Below are positions 1-11,481 of a stretch of 64,000 nt of DNA, one piece after another. Both the position numbers and the translations under genes were made by a program. The notes beneath the pieces were generated by a model. That model made no database searches. It saw nothing but the letters and a program-made list of their open reading frames with translations, and was not told the DNA's origin. The DNA comes from Inonotus obliquus (taxonomy: Eukaryota > Basidiomycota > Agaricomycetes > Hymenochaetales > Hymenochaetaceae), in contig JAJHTX010000002.1 of the NCBI GenBank assembly GCA_032164295.1, positions 3,472,001 through 3,536,000 on the forward strand, in the 5' to 3' direction. The first letter of the stretch is position 1. Every line of letters starts with the position of its first letter.

Positions 1-463
1 TTCCACCCTTCGGCTTCTCCTCGACAGGTTTCTCAACTTTAATCTTTTCCACAGCCGCGGGTGCTTCATCCTCTTCCCCATGTGAAACTCTTGTTAATTT
101 ATGTTGGTAGTAAGCATGGTACGGATCAGCAGGATTGAGGAAGGAGAATTTGGGGTCGTTGCGCTGTCCTTCGCGGACTTTGTCCTCGAATTGAATGGGA
201 TTTGCAGAACGAGCGATGAAGGTCGCTGTGCGGTCGACGATGGCTATTGGTAGTATGGGGAATGCAGCAAGGTCAGAGAAGGGAGCTAAGGAAGATGAAA
301 CTTGAAGTTAGTGCTCACTTTTGATTTCTTTGGGAGGGAGAATGAGCCCTGTTGCGAACCTCGATTGCGGCTCTGCATCGCCGTTCATTTCCACGTCACC
401 ATTCTCGGTATGGCCGTTTGCAGCACCATTGGATGTAGCTGCCAATACCTCTGCAGCGCTCAT
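1..463 (-). CDS. PRP21: Splicing factor 3A subunit 1 (SF3A1/Prp21), N-terminal part
   Basis: This is a core subunit of the SF3a complex of U2 snRNP, which acts in the nucleus in branch-site recognition during pre-mRNA splicing. Exons read on the minus strand: 463..319 and 243..1, with a 75-nt GT-AG intron; the gene continues off the left edge. The first exon gives a short acidic Asn/Gly-rich leader, then LILPPKEIK. The second exon opens with IVDRTATFIARS and carries NDPKFSFLNPADPYHAYYQHK, the hallmark SURP-module motif of this family, followed by a charged Glu/Lys/Pro linker. The ATG at 463 is the first in frame; no upstream in-frame ATG is visible. The second SURP module, charged region and ubiquitin-like end lie outside the window. 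Confidence 0.9.
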
Positions 464-611
464 TATTGGATCAATATATGCTGGAGGAAGATGTTCAATG
501 AAGGAGTCACAGACGCTTGAGTACGCGACGCAGAGAGTTCGATTATGTCATCCTTTCCTTCTTCTAATAATGGATCGACGTTCTGCTCTTGCCTGTAGTC
601 ATTCTTCAACA

Positions 612-1097
612 ATGTTTGGCCCATTTCGACCATCACACATTAGCCAAAGCGGACTGTTATGGTGCTTATTTCATGCTACGCGTGTCTTATGAGACGGATC
701 CAACCTTTTTTTTTTCAGGAAGACACCGTGGAAATTATCCGTGACGCGCAAGGCGAACCAGCGCAAACGGTTAAAACAGGTTGATCAAGTCATTGAGACC
801 GTACGTGCTAGCGGTGTACAGTGTTCAGCTCTGGTGAGATGAACGCTTTTTTGTGATTATAACTCGTATCTGCAGCTAATCTATGAATTCCAGGATAAAG
901 CCCTCGAGTTACCCAAGGAGCATGAGATGCCTGCGCGAGACAAGTACACAACTTTTTCAGCTTGGACTAGAGGGTATCGGAAGGGGATACACAAAGTACC
1001 GAAATTCACTCGGGTATGTGCCCAGCTCTTCCATAGCCAGGCTGAAGTTCATCAGGAATTGTAGCTCACATTGCGGACGAACCCAAAGGGTTTCTGA
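612..1097 (+). CDS. MRPL31: Mitochondrial large-subunit ribosomal protein mL60 (MRPL31)
   Basis: A small protein of the fungal mitochondrial 54S ribosomal subunit. Exons 612..661, 719..833, 894..1013 and 1065..1097 join in frame to 105 aa. The start MFGPFRPS...GLLWKTPWKLS is the family signature (yeast begins MFGPFK...GLLWKIPWRMS), followed by a basic QRKRLKQVDQVI helix and, near the end, YRKGIHKVPKFTR. Yeast YmL31 is 131 aa; the difference lies in a shorter middle segment. All three introns have GT-AG ends. The gene lies between the divergent SF3A1 start (149 bp away) and the 3' end of CMS1 (130 bp away). Identification rests on remembered yeast sequence and is strong despite the short length. 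Confidence 0.92.
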
Positions 1098-1226
1098 TCT
1101 ATCTTTCCTGTCCATGATACCGCTACAAAGTTGTTGTCTACTACGCAAGCAGACATACATTAATGACAAACGACTAGAGGCACATATTAAAGCACACCCG
1201 CGAAAATGAAGAAAGCCGAATCCGAG

Positions 1227-2421
1227 TCAAAACAGAACAATTTGAACCCTTCCTCTCTGGGTTGCTTGTCGTACGGATTCTGCACCGAGGACACTTCTGA
1301 AGATCTCATCTCTTGTTTCTGGGATATCAAGCAAGGATCGCTTTTTCGCATCTCGATAGGATACGTCGAGGATGATATGTGTCAAGGCGGATACTAATAA
1401 AGCGTCTAACGAAGAACAATCAGTCGTCATATTGACTGGAATGATCCTCCCCAAAACACACCGGTTTCACACAGTAACTTGCCGATCCGTCCTGGGGTTC
1501 CAACAGCTGCAGAGAAAGGCATAAGCGCGTTCGATCCTCTTTGCAACTCTGAGATATAGTCCTACCGGAACCAATCTTTGCTCGCTTGAGATACGCCACA
1601 TGTTCCTCAAGCTTGAAATGTCGAGCAAAGAGCTTCGCAACATCTCCGCCTTTCTCGCCCCGGAGCGTCTTAGATCTTAGCACTCTGGTGGCATCTGCCA
1701 CGCGTAAAGCCGCGCCAGCAATGAAAAGGAGAGTCGGTGAACCATTATCTTTCGACCTCTGGCCAAGACGTGTCTTGAGGGCTGGAACCACTGTTAAGAC
1801 ACAATGGAATTTGTGAGCGAAGATCAAGATCGTGGTAGATGACTCACTTTTCGCGATGAAGTCGGGGAGCTGGTCAAGTGTTCGAGGAGTCGCCCATGCA
1901 GAAGTATCGGCAAAAGCATTCTCTGTATGCCATTAGAACTGACTTGAAACTAGAGTAGAACAATAAAATACATACCCGGTATTCGTAAATCATCAAGCTC
2001 GACCGAGGATAGCTTTGGGAAAGATTTTGCTTGCAGCTTGGCAAGATATTCCGCTTGTTGATCAGGGGTTTCAGCAGCAATAGACGTGGGCTCAATCGTT
2101 TGGGTCTCCTCTAATAGACGTCGCTTCTGAAAGGATGGGATGCAAATTTACTCAGAAGATTACTACTATGAAATCAAATAAACACCAAAATACCTTCTCC
2201 TTCTTTTCCTTCTCCTTCTCCATCCTCTTGCGCTTCTTTGCCTTGGCAGAGCCCGCCGACGATGTCTGCGCGAGAGGTACGGACCCATTTCCAGGCGTGA
2301 TCGGTGAATCCTCCTCGTCTTCTACAGATGACTCCAAGTCGACTTCTTCCCCTGCGGATTCTGCAAAGATCTCACCAGGGACGAAGTCATCGTCAATATC
2401 ATCTCCTCTCTGAGCGGTCAT
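1227..2421 (-). CDS. CMS1: Cms1-family ribosome biogenesis protein
   Basis: Six exons on the minus strand: 2421..2194, 2126..1976, 1922..1848, 1790..1566, 1506..1462 and 1435..1227, joining to 310 aa. Cms1 proteins associate with the 90S pre-ribosome/U3 snoRNP and act in 18S rRNA maturation in the nucleolus. The first 60 residues are acidic, then a Lys/Arg/Glu-rich stretch (KRKRMEKEKEKKEK) looks like a nucleolar signal. The conserved core follows: SPTLLFIAGAALRVAD, KGGDVAKLFARHFKLEEHV and, across an exon junction at about residue 228, VGTPGRIGKLL. This is the degenerate helicase-like motif typical of the family, which has lost the ATP-binding motifs. The ATG at 2421 gives a compact acidic start. 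The end converges on mL60. Confidence 0.9.
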
Positions 2422-2730
2422 AACGGGAACAAGTTGAGTAAGAGGAAGAGGGAGGCAAAGGAGATGCGCAAAGTGACCTTCACTACTTTTAACGTCAAAA
2501 AATAACAAAAAGTCATTGATTACCAAATACAGTAACCATGTACGGTTCGGTTGATGCCGATCGCTTAAGATAATTCACTTCAGTAGAGAGCCTCTTTCAC
2601 GACGCACTCGTCTCTCTTTTGTTTGTCTCCCCCCTCCTCGTCTGACTCATCTTGTCGCGGTGTATTACGCGCAACCAACGAGGCTGAGCTGATACCATCG
2701 CTTCTTGGAGGGTCATATCTCAAGCAGGCG

Positions 2731-4456
2731 ATGTACAAGACTTTCGATATTATCCCCGCGTTTCCGTACTCCCTTAGGCCTCATTTACCTCAAGTTAATA
2801 TCGTATCGCCGTCGTTCAGCAAAGTCGTATTCATCGTGTCATTTCTCCTTTCACTTGTTTTTGCATCCCGTGTTCTTAGACGCGTCCTTCTCAAATCACC
2901 GGGGGACAGTGCATTAGACATACCTGATACACCTGCCACAAAGCACGTAATTCAAGATCGCGATATCCGGGCTGTTCCTCTTTCAACAAACGGATCATCT
3001 TTCACCGCTTCGTGCATTGGCCTCATTTCTTCCATTGGTGCGATGATTGCTGCCCCACTCACCGCAGCACCCATACCTGAGCCACCTTCGGCGGTGGTGG
3101 ATCGAGCTATCCTTCCTAAACTCGAAAGGCCCGAGACACCGCATCCTGTAAAGCAGCCATACGACGCATTCTTAGTTCTGGATGTAGAAGCCACATGTCA
3201 GGAGGGTACGGATTTCAACTGGCCCAATGAGATTATCGTGAGTGACCGTGACACTGTGAAATACGGTGCGTTGTTGACGCCACAATAGGAATGGCCCGTA
3301 ATGCTTCTGCGTTGGCGCAATAAGGATGAAGAGGGAAGGGCGAAGGAGCTGTATGTTGCAGGTGAGGTCGACGAATATTCTTTGTTGGAGTATGCCTACT
3401 CAGCCACACATACCTCAGATGAATTCCGCAGCTTCGTAAAGCCAACCTGGCGACCTGAGCTATCCGCCTTTTGCACCAGCCTAACTGGAATAACCCAAGT
3501 ATGTCCATATATCCTGATTCTGCGTGAAATCTGTATCTCAGGTTTCTTCAAGGTGCAAGTAGATCGAGCTCCAAAGTTCAATAAAGTATTAGAATCCTTC
3601 CAAGAGTTCCTTCAGCGTAATAAATTGATCGATACGTCAACGGAAGAAAAACTGGAGCGGTTCATATGGTATGCTGGAAGTAAAGTTGAAAGCCACTGTC
3701 TCATATCGCTATAGGTGCACAGACGGACCTTTCGACATCCGAGATTTCGTGGTTAAACAATGCTTCATTTCAAAGGTAGGTTATTCTAGCTCTCCGTCGT
3801 TCCCATGTCTAATTGCATCTACAGGTTCAGATGCCCTATTGGCTAAAGGGAGACGTATTGGATGTGCGAAAAGTTGTGACGTATTATCTTGCTTTGCAAG
3901 AAGGGACGAACGTAGCAAGGCCTCCAAGGCAAAGGAACGTTTTTCCCAAGGTGTGTTTTTGCCCCTTACAGCAGATCCACCCCAAAGGGACGATATATTC
4001 GTGTATCTTTTGCATTATATCCCGATAGCGATCTCCTTTGTGCCGAGCTCTCACTGATCGTTGCCGTTCTGTTTTTCTTTCAGGCTGGTGTGCCAATCCC
4101 CAAACGACGGACACTAAACATCGAGTCGCAGCTCCGTGTCCTTGGCCTTGCCGAATTCATCGGACGTCAACACAGTGGAATTGACGTGAGTATCCTTTCC
4201 CCTCTTTTCTTCGTCCACTTTCGTTCCCTCGTTATCGATCATATTCCTGTGGTAATCGTGAATACTGATCTGCGATGATTGTTCGACTTTGCTTACTCAA
4301 TTACAAACATAGGACACACGAAACATTGCACGGGTTATAGTTGAGCTTGCTAAAAGGGGGATCCGCCTAGAACCGAACACATCGATCTATCCTGGGCGGC
4401 GCTGGCAGTGGATGGGCAAGCCAGGCCAGATCTTAGAAGAGTACTGCTTCATCTGA
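2731..4456 (+). CDS. ERI1-like DEDDh 3'-5' exoribonuclease with N-terminal membrane segment
   Basis: Exons 2731..3237, 3289..3361, 3419..3498, 3553..3668, 3715..3775, 3825..3950, 4084..4185 and 4313..4456 join to 402 aa. The exonuclease motifs are complete: LVLDVEATC (Asp151, Glu153), TDGPFD (Asp262/Asp266 region) and HSGIDDTRNIA (His351, Asp356), the DEDDh set of ERI1/Snipper nucleases that trim histone mRNA ends, 5.8S rRNA and small RNAs. Substrates here cannot be read from sequence. The N-terminal 140 residues are unusual: residues about 30-55 are strongly hydrophobic with a following basic cluster, so the model predicts membrane anchoring. If translation began at a later Met (for example near 3043) the segment would vanish. 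The second intron (3362-3418) is 57 nt with no stop, so it could be retained in frame. Confidence 0.85.
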
Positions 4457-5554
4457 GCAGAGCCACTCCGCATGACCATATGCTCACAAACGGTCGGTTT
4501 ACTCGCTCGCCGTCCAAGCCATTGTCTCCTTGGCCCGCTCTCGCGGTACCAGCCCATGTCCTCGCCTCGCTGTCGCCGTGTGTTGTTAAGTGTGCTTGCC
4601 TCGTGTATCTCGTGCCCGGATGAGAACTTTTCACTGGTTCTTTCCCCTACAGTTGTTCCCCTCATCTCATTTGTCCCATCTTCATTATTTTACGGTGTCC
4701 CACTGTACCTCTCCTGTATCCCTCCTACCTCATCCTAGCAAGCGTGCGTTGCCGATAGCACAGTACTCCTTATCTGTTTTCAATTGATTCTCTGTGCAAT
4801 CACATTCATCTTGCCATCACCCTGTGTTACAAGCACTTAGTGCATTGTTAGATCATGTGTGAGTCGCTGTACGTCACGACAGAATCACATCATCTTGCGC
4901 TCAACAGGTGCCAAAATATTTTACAGTGCGTCTAGTCCCCTTTGCTTGATTTCATCCCAGGCATTCATAGAACAACACCAGAGTAATGGAGATTGGAGCT
5001 ATACAAGAATACACCGACCGTGTTATTGGTGTTAGGCTCAGTTAACTACCTACCCTGTAATATTCGCAAAGCCCGTCAACGGACAAAAGGGCTATCCATA
5101 CTCGCGTTTGGGGGTTCCGAAGCACGAAAGCCACTAAGGAATACTAGTGTCTTCTTCGAAGAAGATAGCGCCCGTTCCCGGTCAACACGCACTTGGCGCT
5201 GAGCGTATCAGACTTCGGTAATTTGCAAAGAAGTCCGCACGAGAAGCACCGCGCGGGGCCACTTTTCTATTCTAATGTGTGACCGTGATCCCACATCGCG
5301 GTTGATCGTCCCACGAGAATGTGAAAGGCGTACACTCTTTCGTTGAAATGCATATGGTCATGGCTCCGGACATAATATAAGAATGAAGAGAGAGAAAACC
5401 GGGGGACTGAGTTAATACAAAGGGAGATAATAAACACGATTGACATGATGAGATCTCGTGAAAAAAAGGGCTATTATATACGATTGATTGCATGTCCCTC
5501 TAGAAATTGTCACTACATTACGAAACCCAAGCACCTTTCCGCAAGTCGTATCGC
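4457..5554. other. Convergent intergenic region, ERI1-like / TmpA-like
   Basis: About 1.1 kb between two converging 3' ends. It holds scattered short frames without splice-supported continuation. The first part (to about 4800) is pyrimidine-rich and is probably 3' UTR of the nuclease gene. I see no gene. Confidence 0.5.
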
Positions 5555-7593
5555 TCACTGGAAAACATTATCAGATCGGGTTTAGCCCATTACGACGGTG
5601 GAAAGGAAGGTACGTACGAAGTCCCAGAGCGTTCCGAAGCAGGGGATGCCAGCTTCCTTGCATCCCTGCATGAGTTCGGAATTCCCGATGTAGTTCGAAG
5701 TGATGAAGACCACTAAGTTTTAATAGTTAAGCTCGCTATCTCTCCGCAACAAATTGAGTCGACGCACCTTCTGCTCCGAAGGAATAATACGCCTCTTTGA
5801 GAATCTTCATTGAGTCAGGGCGTCCCCTAAGAAGAGATGCATGAGAAAATCGCGCTCGGCGCGAGACAATTCGTCGATAAACATACCCTCGTGCCTTACT
5901 GTCCCACAGGAGGTACCTGAGGAGGTCGTCAGTGATGCTTCTCGCGCCCGAATGAATAGGTACCGCATACCGTTCTGGTGGCATGTGTCGGTAAATCAAT
6001 CCAGATATGGTCGGACCGAAGGTCTTTTCCTGATCGCTCCCGATCCAAATCAAGAACCAATTGGGACTTTGGATGCACGTAGAAAGAGCAGCGCCAATAC
6101 CAGTTCCAGTGCAGATTCGTACTCCCCGTTTGTAGAGGGGTGAAGTGTTGGAAACACCTGCGAACTTTAGCTCCCGGGTCCATAATGTAGGAGGAGGATC
6201 ATTCACGAGACTTCTTGTGAAGTCCCCTTGAACACCACAGATCAAGTAGTGGTACTTCGCGTGTGTCCCCTCAGAAATGATGCCGAAAGCGTGGTACTCC
6301 ATAATGCATGAACGCGAAATACGGCCGAGTAAACCTTGTTGCATACCACGCTTGAATCGGACAATAGCGACCTTGGGGGAAGGAAGCTCAATGTCGACCG
6401 GCACCTCCCGAACGCACACCCATGGGATAAGGACACTGAGTCAAATGATCAATATCATACTGGCGCCCATAGACAGATGCAACACTTACAGTACGGTCAT
6501 TCCAGCGATGAACCAAAAGTCTTGCTGACGCGCTACGTGGGTTCCACTCAGATTCCACGAGCGGGTGTCCGGATCGTAGGTATCACCGAGAATCGTGAAT
6601 ACCCATCTAAAGATGGCACATTTATGTTACTTTTCGAAGAGATATCATCAGGGCAAGACAAGAGCGTACGTAAAGACTATTCCAGCCCACCCAACGAACC
6701 GATGGTGACGCTCGAACACACTGGGAAAAAAGTCAAACATAGAGTCCGTGGAGATATGTCCAGCTTCGACTTACTTGTGATGAGTGTTTCGCACCCAAGG
6801 AAATGCACTCAAGGCACTGATTGCAACGGCAAGATTCGTAAGAACACCCGCAATCAGGACCGAATCGTGCTGAACATCGTGTTGGCGAAACGTGTCAACA
6901 ACCTTCAAGGTCAACCAAGCCAGGCCAGACAGTGCACAACCCGAGTGGATTCCACCAAGATGCTGAAAATGCGAAGTTGAGCAACGAATAAGAGAGGATG
7001 GAAGTCCCCTCTTACCTGGAGCACAGATGTGCAACCAAGTCTCCACCACAGTGGTGGCCACTTCGCGAAGAAAGTGTTGACGAACCAATAGAGAAAACGG
7101 CCGAAAAGTTCATTACGCATCAAGATGGCGAAAAATAGGTTACCCAAGATCAGAGCACCCGGGTATCGAAGAGCGTATTGCCATTTCCCAGATGCCGCAA
7201 GGCCGATCCCGATAGCATTCAAAGTCACAACGAAGGTGAAGAATTTTCTGTGCATAAAACGTTTAGAGTCTCTCGATAACATAAAGAACGTCAGTTCGCA
7301 TACCTATACGTGTTGAACCAGAGCTTTAAAAGTAACAATTTAGAAACCTTCTTCTTCTTCTTCGTTGCGGGGCGAGTAGGAGCAACAGCAGTGGCAGGGG
7401 CGGACTCCTTCTCCTTTGGAGCAGGGAAGACCTCGACAGCTAAAGCCTTCTTCTCATCCGTCGAATACGATGGAGCCTGGTCACTAAACGCAGGTACTAC
7501 AGCACCTGGGCGTTGCTCATGAATGTCGACGAGACCTTTTTCAGCGTCGCTGTAAGCAGGAGCGCTTCCTTCCGTGAGCGTCTTGGAAGACAT
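5555..7593 (-). CDS. TmpA-like integral membrane flavoprotein/oxidoreductase
   Basis: Ten exons on the minus strand: 7593..7304, 7247..7016, 6962..6775, 6720..6670, 6606..6490, 6435..5971, 5916..5887, 5826..5768, 5712..5618 and 5557..5555; product 509 aa. After a soluble, charged N-terminus (about 95 aa ending in KKKKK) come several hydrophobic helices, then a ferredoxin-reductase-like half with MEYHAFGIISEG, LWTRELKFAGVSNTS, RICTGTGIGAA (dinucleotide-binding-like turn) and WFLIWIGSDQEKTFG, ending FGTLWDF. This is the fungal TmpA type; known members are membrane flavoproteins related to NADPH oxidases/ferric reductases and to the membrane part of some NRPS-like proteins. A. nidulans TmpA affects conidiation; the role here is unknown. 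The last exon consists only of the stop codon, placed by a clean GT-AG intron (5558-5617). Confidence 0.83.
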
Positions 7594-8983
7594 GTCGTGG
7601 AGAGGTGACTACACTCTAAAGGAGGTGGGTCCGATGACAACTCGCAAGGGGATAGCGGCTCATCCCACCGCCTTAAAAGCTAACAGGAGAGCTTCCTGCT
7701 TATCCATTCACACATACCTCCAATCCGTGAGAGTGGTCGCCTTTTCGATCCAAACCTGACTCCACGCGATGATTTGGGCTTCCCTGTACCACGGCGCTAG
7801 GTTCAGAGAAGGGACACAGTAGAAAGCACTCCCATAGCCCCGGTACCTAAAGCAACCGGTCTTGATCTAGTAATCGAGTCTCCTTCATTTTCTCGAAAAT
7901 GAATCCAGCTCGATATTACGGTATGGTCACCGGTAAACGTACAGTAGCCTAGGAACCGGAACCCAGCGGCTCTCAGGTTAGTCCGCCATCACCGACTTCT
8001 GGAAAAGAACACCGACTTGAAGCCTTAGCTGCAAATTGCGCATAACGGATAAATCATTATGTGAAACAGCCACAAGTGGTTGAACACTTTGATTGGCAGA
8101 TGGAGAGAAGCGGCGGCTTTAAGGGGCCATACCTCCTATGGTGGACCTCTTCGGAGCATGGCTACAAGAGGTACGGAGGCTTCCACGGCGGCCTGATTAG
8201 GAGAGAACGAACAACCCTTAGATCCCATACAAGTACCCGAACGAGCCAAGGACATGTCGCAGATATCCAAAGATGCATCACTACGTGAGACGCGCGGCTG
8301 TGCGTGTATTTTTGTTCGCGGCATGGTTGGTTTTCATAGGCTTGGCCGGTTTCCTGCCCTGGAGAAACGAGCACACGCTCGAGTCCGTGAGAGGGAGTGA
8401 TTGGTGTATGATCTCCTACTGGTAACCCTCATTTTCTGCTCCACAAGGAGAGCCTCTACGTTTTCTGCTATGCAATGATTGATGCTTATCAGACGAAGTA
8501 GCGAGAAGCGGCATGGATTGGTCGCGTAAAGTACCTTGATATCTGTGTGTAGTGGTGGTGAGAATGTAAGTCGAAAACTTCCAAAAATGGATCTCTTAGA
8601 ATGGAATTTCCCCGCCTTACACCGGTCTACAGGTTCCCTTGCCTAGAGGTCGGGATTCAACCCTCGCAAGCGGAAACAAATCCTTGGTTCTGGTTCAACT
8701 ATCGTTGCCGACTAGTACGATGAGCACATGGACCACTGGCTTCCCACTGGGCTGGAAATTGTAAGGCGATATCGTGCTCTAATGACGCATTCCGTTTCTT
8801 GAATGTTCCAGCCCGTTACTACATGGTTCAGATAGTAATAATTACATGTGCGATAAATACACAACACGGGTATTAAAAATTCCCGAAAGTACATCCAACT
8901 TGCGTGATCAACAATTTGTACAGTTGCAGAGCGAACATAGGATAATATGCAGGATGAACAGGTCGGTAACCCACCAGATGCCA
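7594..8983. other. Intergenic region upstream of the TmpA-like gene
   Basis: About 1.4 kb between the TmpA-like start and the 3' end of NDC80, both on the minus strand, so it should hold the TmpA-like promoter and the NDC80 3' UTR. Open frames are short and overlap on both strands without family resemblance. No tRNA or repeat recognised. Confidence 0.5.
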
Positions 8984-11311
8984 TCAGTTCTCATCTGCAA
9001 ACTGCCTGAGGCTATTGAGGTGTCCGGAGACCTCTTCTTGAAATGCAGCCATGTCGCTACTGCTTTTCAGGATCATCCTGACAGTCTCCTCTTTTAGTCT
9101 ATCCACCCGCGAGATCTGTTCTTGGTAACTATCACAGATGACTTTAGTTTAGCCTGAGAGTTCAATATTGTGGATACGTACGCGATCTGCAATGCCTGTA
9201 GTCGAGATTTGGCTCCAACGCCAGTAGCTTTGGCAACAGTCCGAGCGTGCGCGAGTTCTTTTTGCAGACGGACCGCCTCTCCGTTACTAACCAGTGCTTC
9301 TTGTTGGGTAGCCTATTACCGATTCATTAGTCAGGCAATGAGAAAGTAACAACGACCAAATACAGACAATTCGAATGGCTTCTGCTTCGTCCTGTATCGT
9401 TGCCGTTTTCCTTTCGGTGTCAAAGATTTCCTCCTCCACTTTATCGGTTTCAACGCCGACTTCGTCGAGCTCTTTCTCCACGGTGATGACCTCATTCTCT
9501 AGCCGTTGATGTTCTTGCCTCAGGAATTCACCTATGGTATCTAACGCAGGCTTGATGTCGCTTCGTAAATCAACTCCCTTGCCATTTACGCTGCGCCGTA
9601 AAAGCTCCTTTGGATTTGAGGACGCAAAGTTAACTTCAAGACGAAGGTCCGTCGGAGGCAGTGGAGGTGGAGCGGTTGGAAAGAGGCCTAGTCGGTCAAG
9701 AAAGTCCGTGTATTCGTCGACGGCTTGCTCCACGTTCTCACTTCGCTTCGCTAAAGCCACCTCGAATGAACGCATATTATTGCCAATCTCCGCATTCTTC
9801 CTCCGGAGCTCCTCAAGAATTCGAGTTAGACTCTCCTGCTCGGAGTTCATGTGAGCAACTTCCTCTGGTGAAAGGTTTTGCTCCCTGATGACGACTGCGA
9901 GGCGCTCTTGCTCCTCCCTTAACTTCTGCAAGTTCGCGGCTATAGTTGGCTCTTAATCAGACTTCGCCGTTCTCATGAATGGTCGACATACTCTCGATAG
10001 CAATATCGTTCTCTTCTCGTCTGATAGCCTCCAGGACACGTTTCTTGCGATTTTCGCAATGCGCCAAATATTCTTCAAGTTTTACAAGGTCCTTCTTCAT
10101 ACTTGTGTTCTGCATCTCCTCATCTACTATTGGCGCCTAATTCGACATGACTTGAGCCCTCGATTAACAGATGAAATGCTGCAGAACGTACCGGTTTCTC
10201 CGTGAGGTTTTGGAACTCCTGAGATAGCGTTTGGAATTCGTTCTTCAATGTGTCCAACTCAGACAAAAGACCCTGACTTTTATGGGCTAAAGAAACCGTG
10301 AGACAGGAGAATGCATAGACTCATGAAAGCTTACTGTAGCGTGCTTCAAGGTAGTTGTCTTGTTCACTGAAGTCATCCCCTCCTGAAAGGAACCCACCAT
10401 ACGCGTCATTGTAATAGTTAAAGGCTAGCGCAGCGTGATGATTCTCGTCATCAAAGCTATCCGGAACCTGTTCCACGTCTTGTAGTGTGGGTTCTGAACT
10501 GTCTAAGTACGCATATCTGCACTGGTTCGAAGTACACAAATTAGGGCGCATTGCAATGAACGTATTGGCGCTGTACCTTTGACAGCTCTGTGAGCCAATG
10601 AAGCATGGCTAACAGAGATGGCCAAGAATGCATGCTTGCCGGTGCAGCTAGCCACTTCTTGTCAATGTTGTCCGCGAAAGGGTACTGGTACGCCTTCAAG
10701 ATAGGGACGACATCATCCTCAAATCTCCTTCCATTCTCCCCAAACACGTACGCTGGATCTGTAAGACTAATAAGATGCTCGAATATCATCCGAAAATCTT
10801 TCGCAGTAGGCGAAAGAAGAGTTTGCCGCGATATCGTCCCTTGATATTGAGTCTCTTGCAACCAAGCGAAAATGGTGTTCCTTAGTGTTTGTTGATAGGC
10901 TTTATCACGTATATTTCTCTGATCCTTCTGGGAGTGCACGGGCGTTGGTGGTACCATGGACTGTCGCCCACCAGTCCATTGTTGGGGTCCACGGACACTA
11001 CTGGATGGCGAGCATTCAGTCTCATCCCCGCGTCACTGGCATACCCATACTCACTTGCGCATAGGAGTACGACCAAAGGCGGTCGGTCCCGGCTTTGAGG
11101 CGCTCGGTGGAACGTTCAGACTTTGCGAGGGATACAGAGCATTTCGAGGAGGAGCAAGGAACGATTGTGGACCTGCGAACGACTGACGAAGTCTCATTGC
11201 GGGTGTCGGTTTCTTGACGGTATAAGGCGCTGGTATTCCCGAACTACCCGGTAGTCTGTTTGCGGACGGATCGATGCTCGGGCGCATCGTTCCCCGACGT
11301 ACTGACTCCAT
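8984..11311 (-). CDS. NDC80: Kinetochore protein Ndc80 (Hec1)
   Basis: Eight exons on the minus strand: 11311..11055, 11000..10577, 10521..10335, 10286..10192, 10136..9992, 9951..9368, 9312..9182 and 9128..8984, giving 655 aa, close to the usual 640-700. Ndc80 is the microtubule-binding subunit of the outer-kinetochore Ndc80 complex (with Nuf2, Spc24, Spc25). The basic, Ser/Pro-rich N-terminal tail (about 100 aa) is followed by the calponin-homology-like head with KDQRNIRDKAYQ, PTAKDFRMIFEHLI, DDVVPILKAYQYPF and WLAAPASMHSWPSLLAMLHWL. The rest is almost all heptad coiled coil (EEQERLAVVIREQNL, ELDEVGVETDKVEEEI). All introns fit GT-AG with consistent phase. The gene starts 170 bp from the divergent MOG1. 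Confidence 0.94.
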
Positions 11312-11481
11312 GATCGCGGTTCGTCTTGTTCGAAGTCGCGTCAAAGAAAGATGTGGTTGGAAGGTATGATGACCGTGAGAATGCTCTTGTAACGCAACAA
11401 GAAATACGCGTGACGAGACGCGTTCGCTCTCTGTCTTCGATATCCAGTCTTCTCACTTCGAATATATCTCTTGTACTTTAA
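11312..11481. promoter_or_regulatory. Shared divergent promoter, NDC80 / MOG1
   Basis: The two start codons lie 170 bp apart on opposite strands, so any core promoters and both 5' UTRs must fit here. The MOG1 side has an AT-rich stretch (AATATATCTC near 11461). Assignment follows from gene layout, not from a recognised motif. Confidence 0.6.

Noticed and set aside
8645..8665. GGGATTCAACCC, possible tRNA T arm on the minus strand
   Set aside because: The flanking bases do not form the T stem or a matching acceptor stem.
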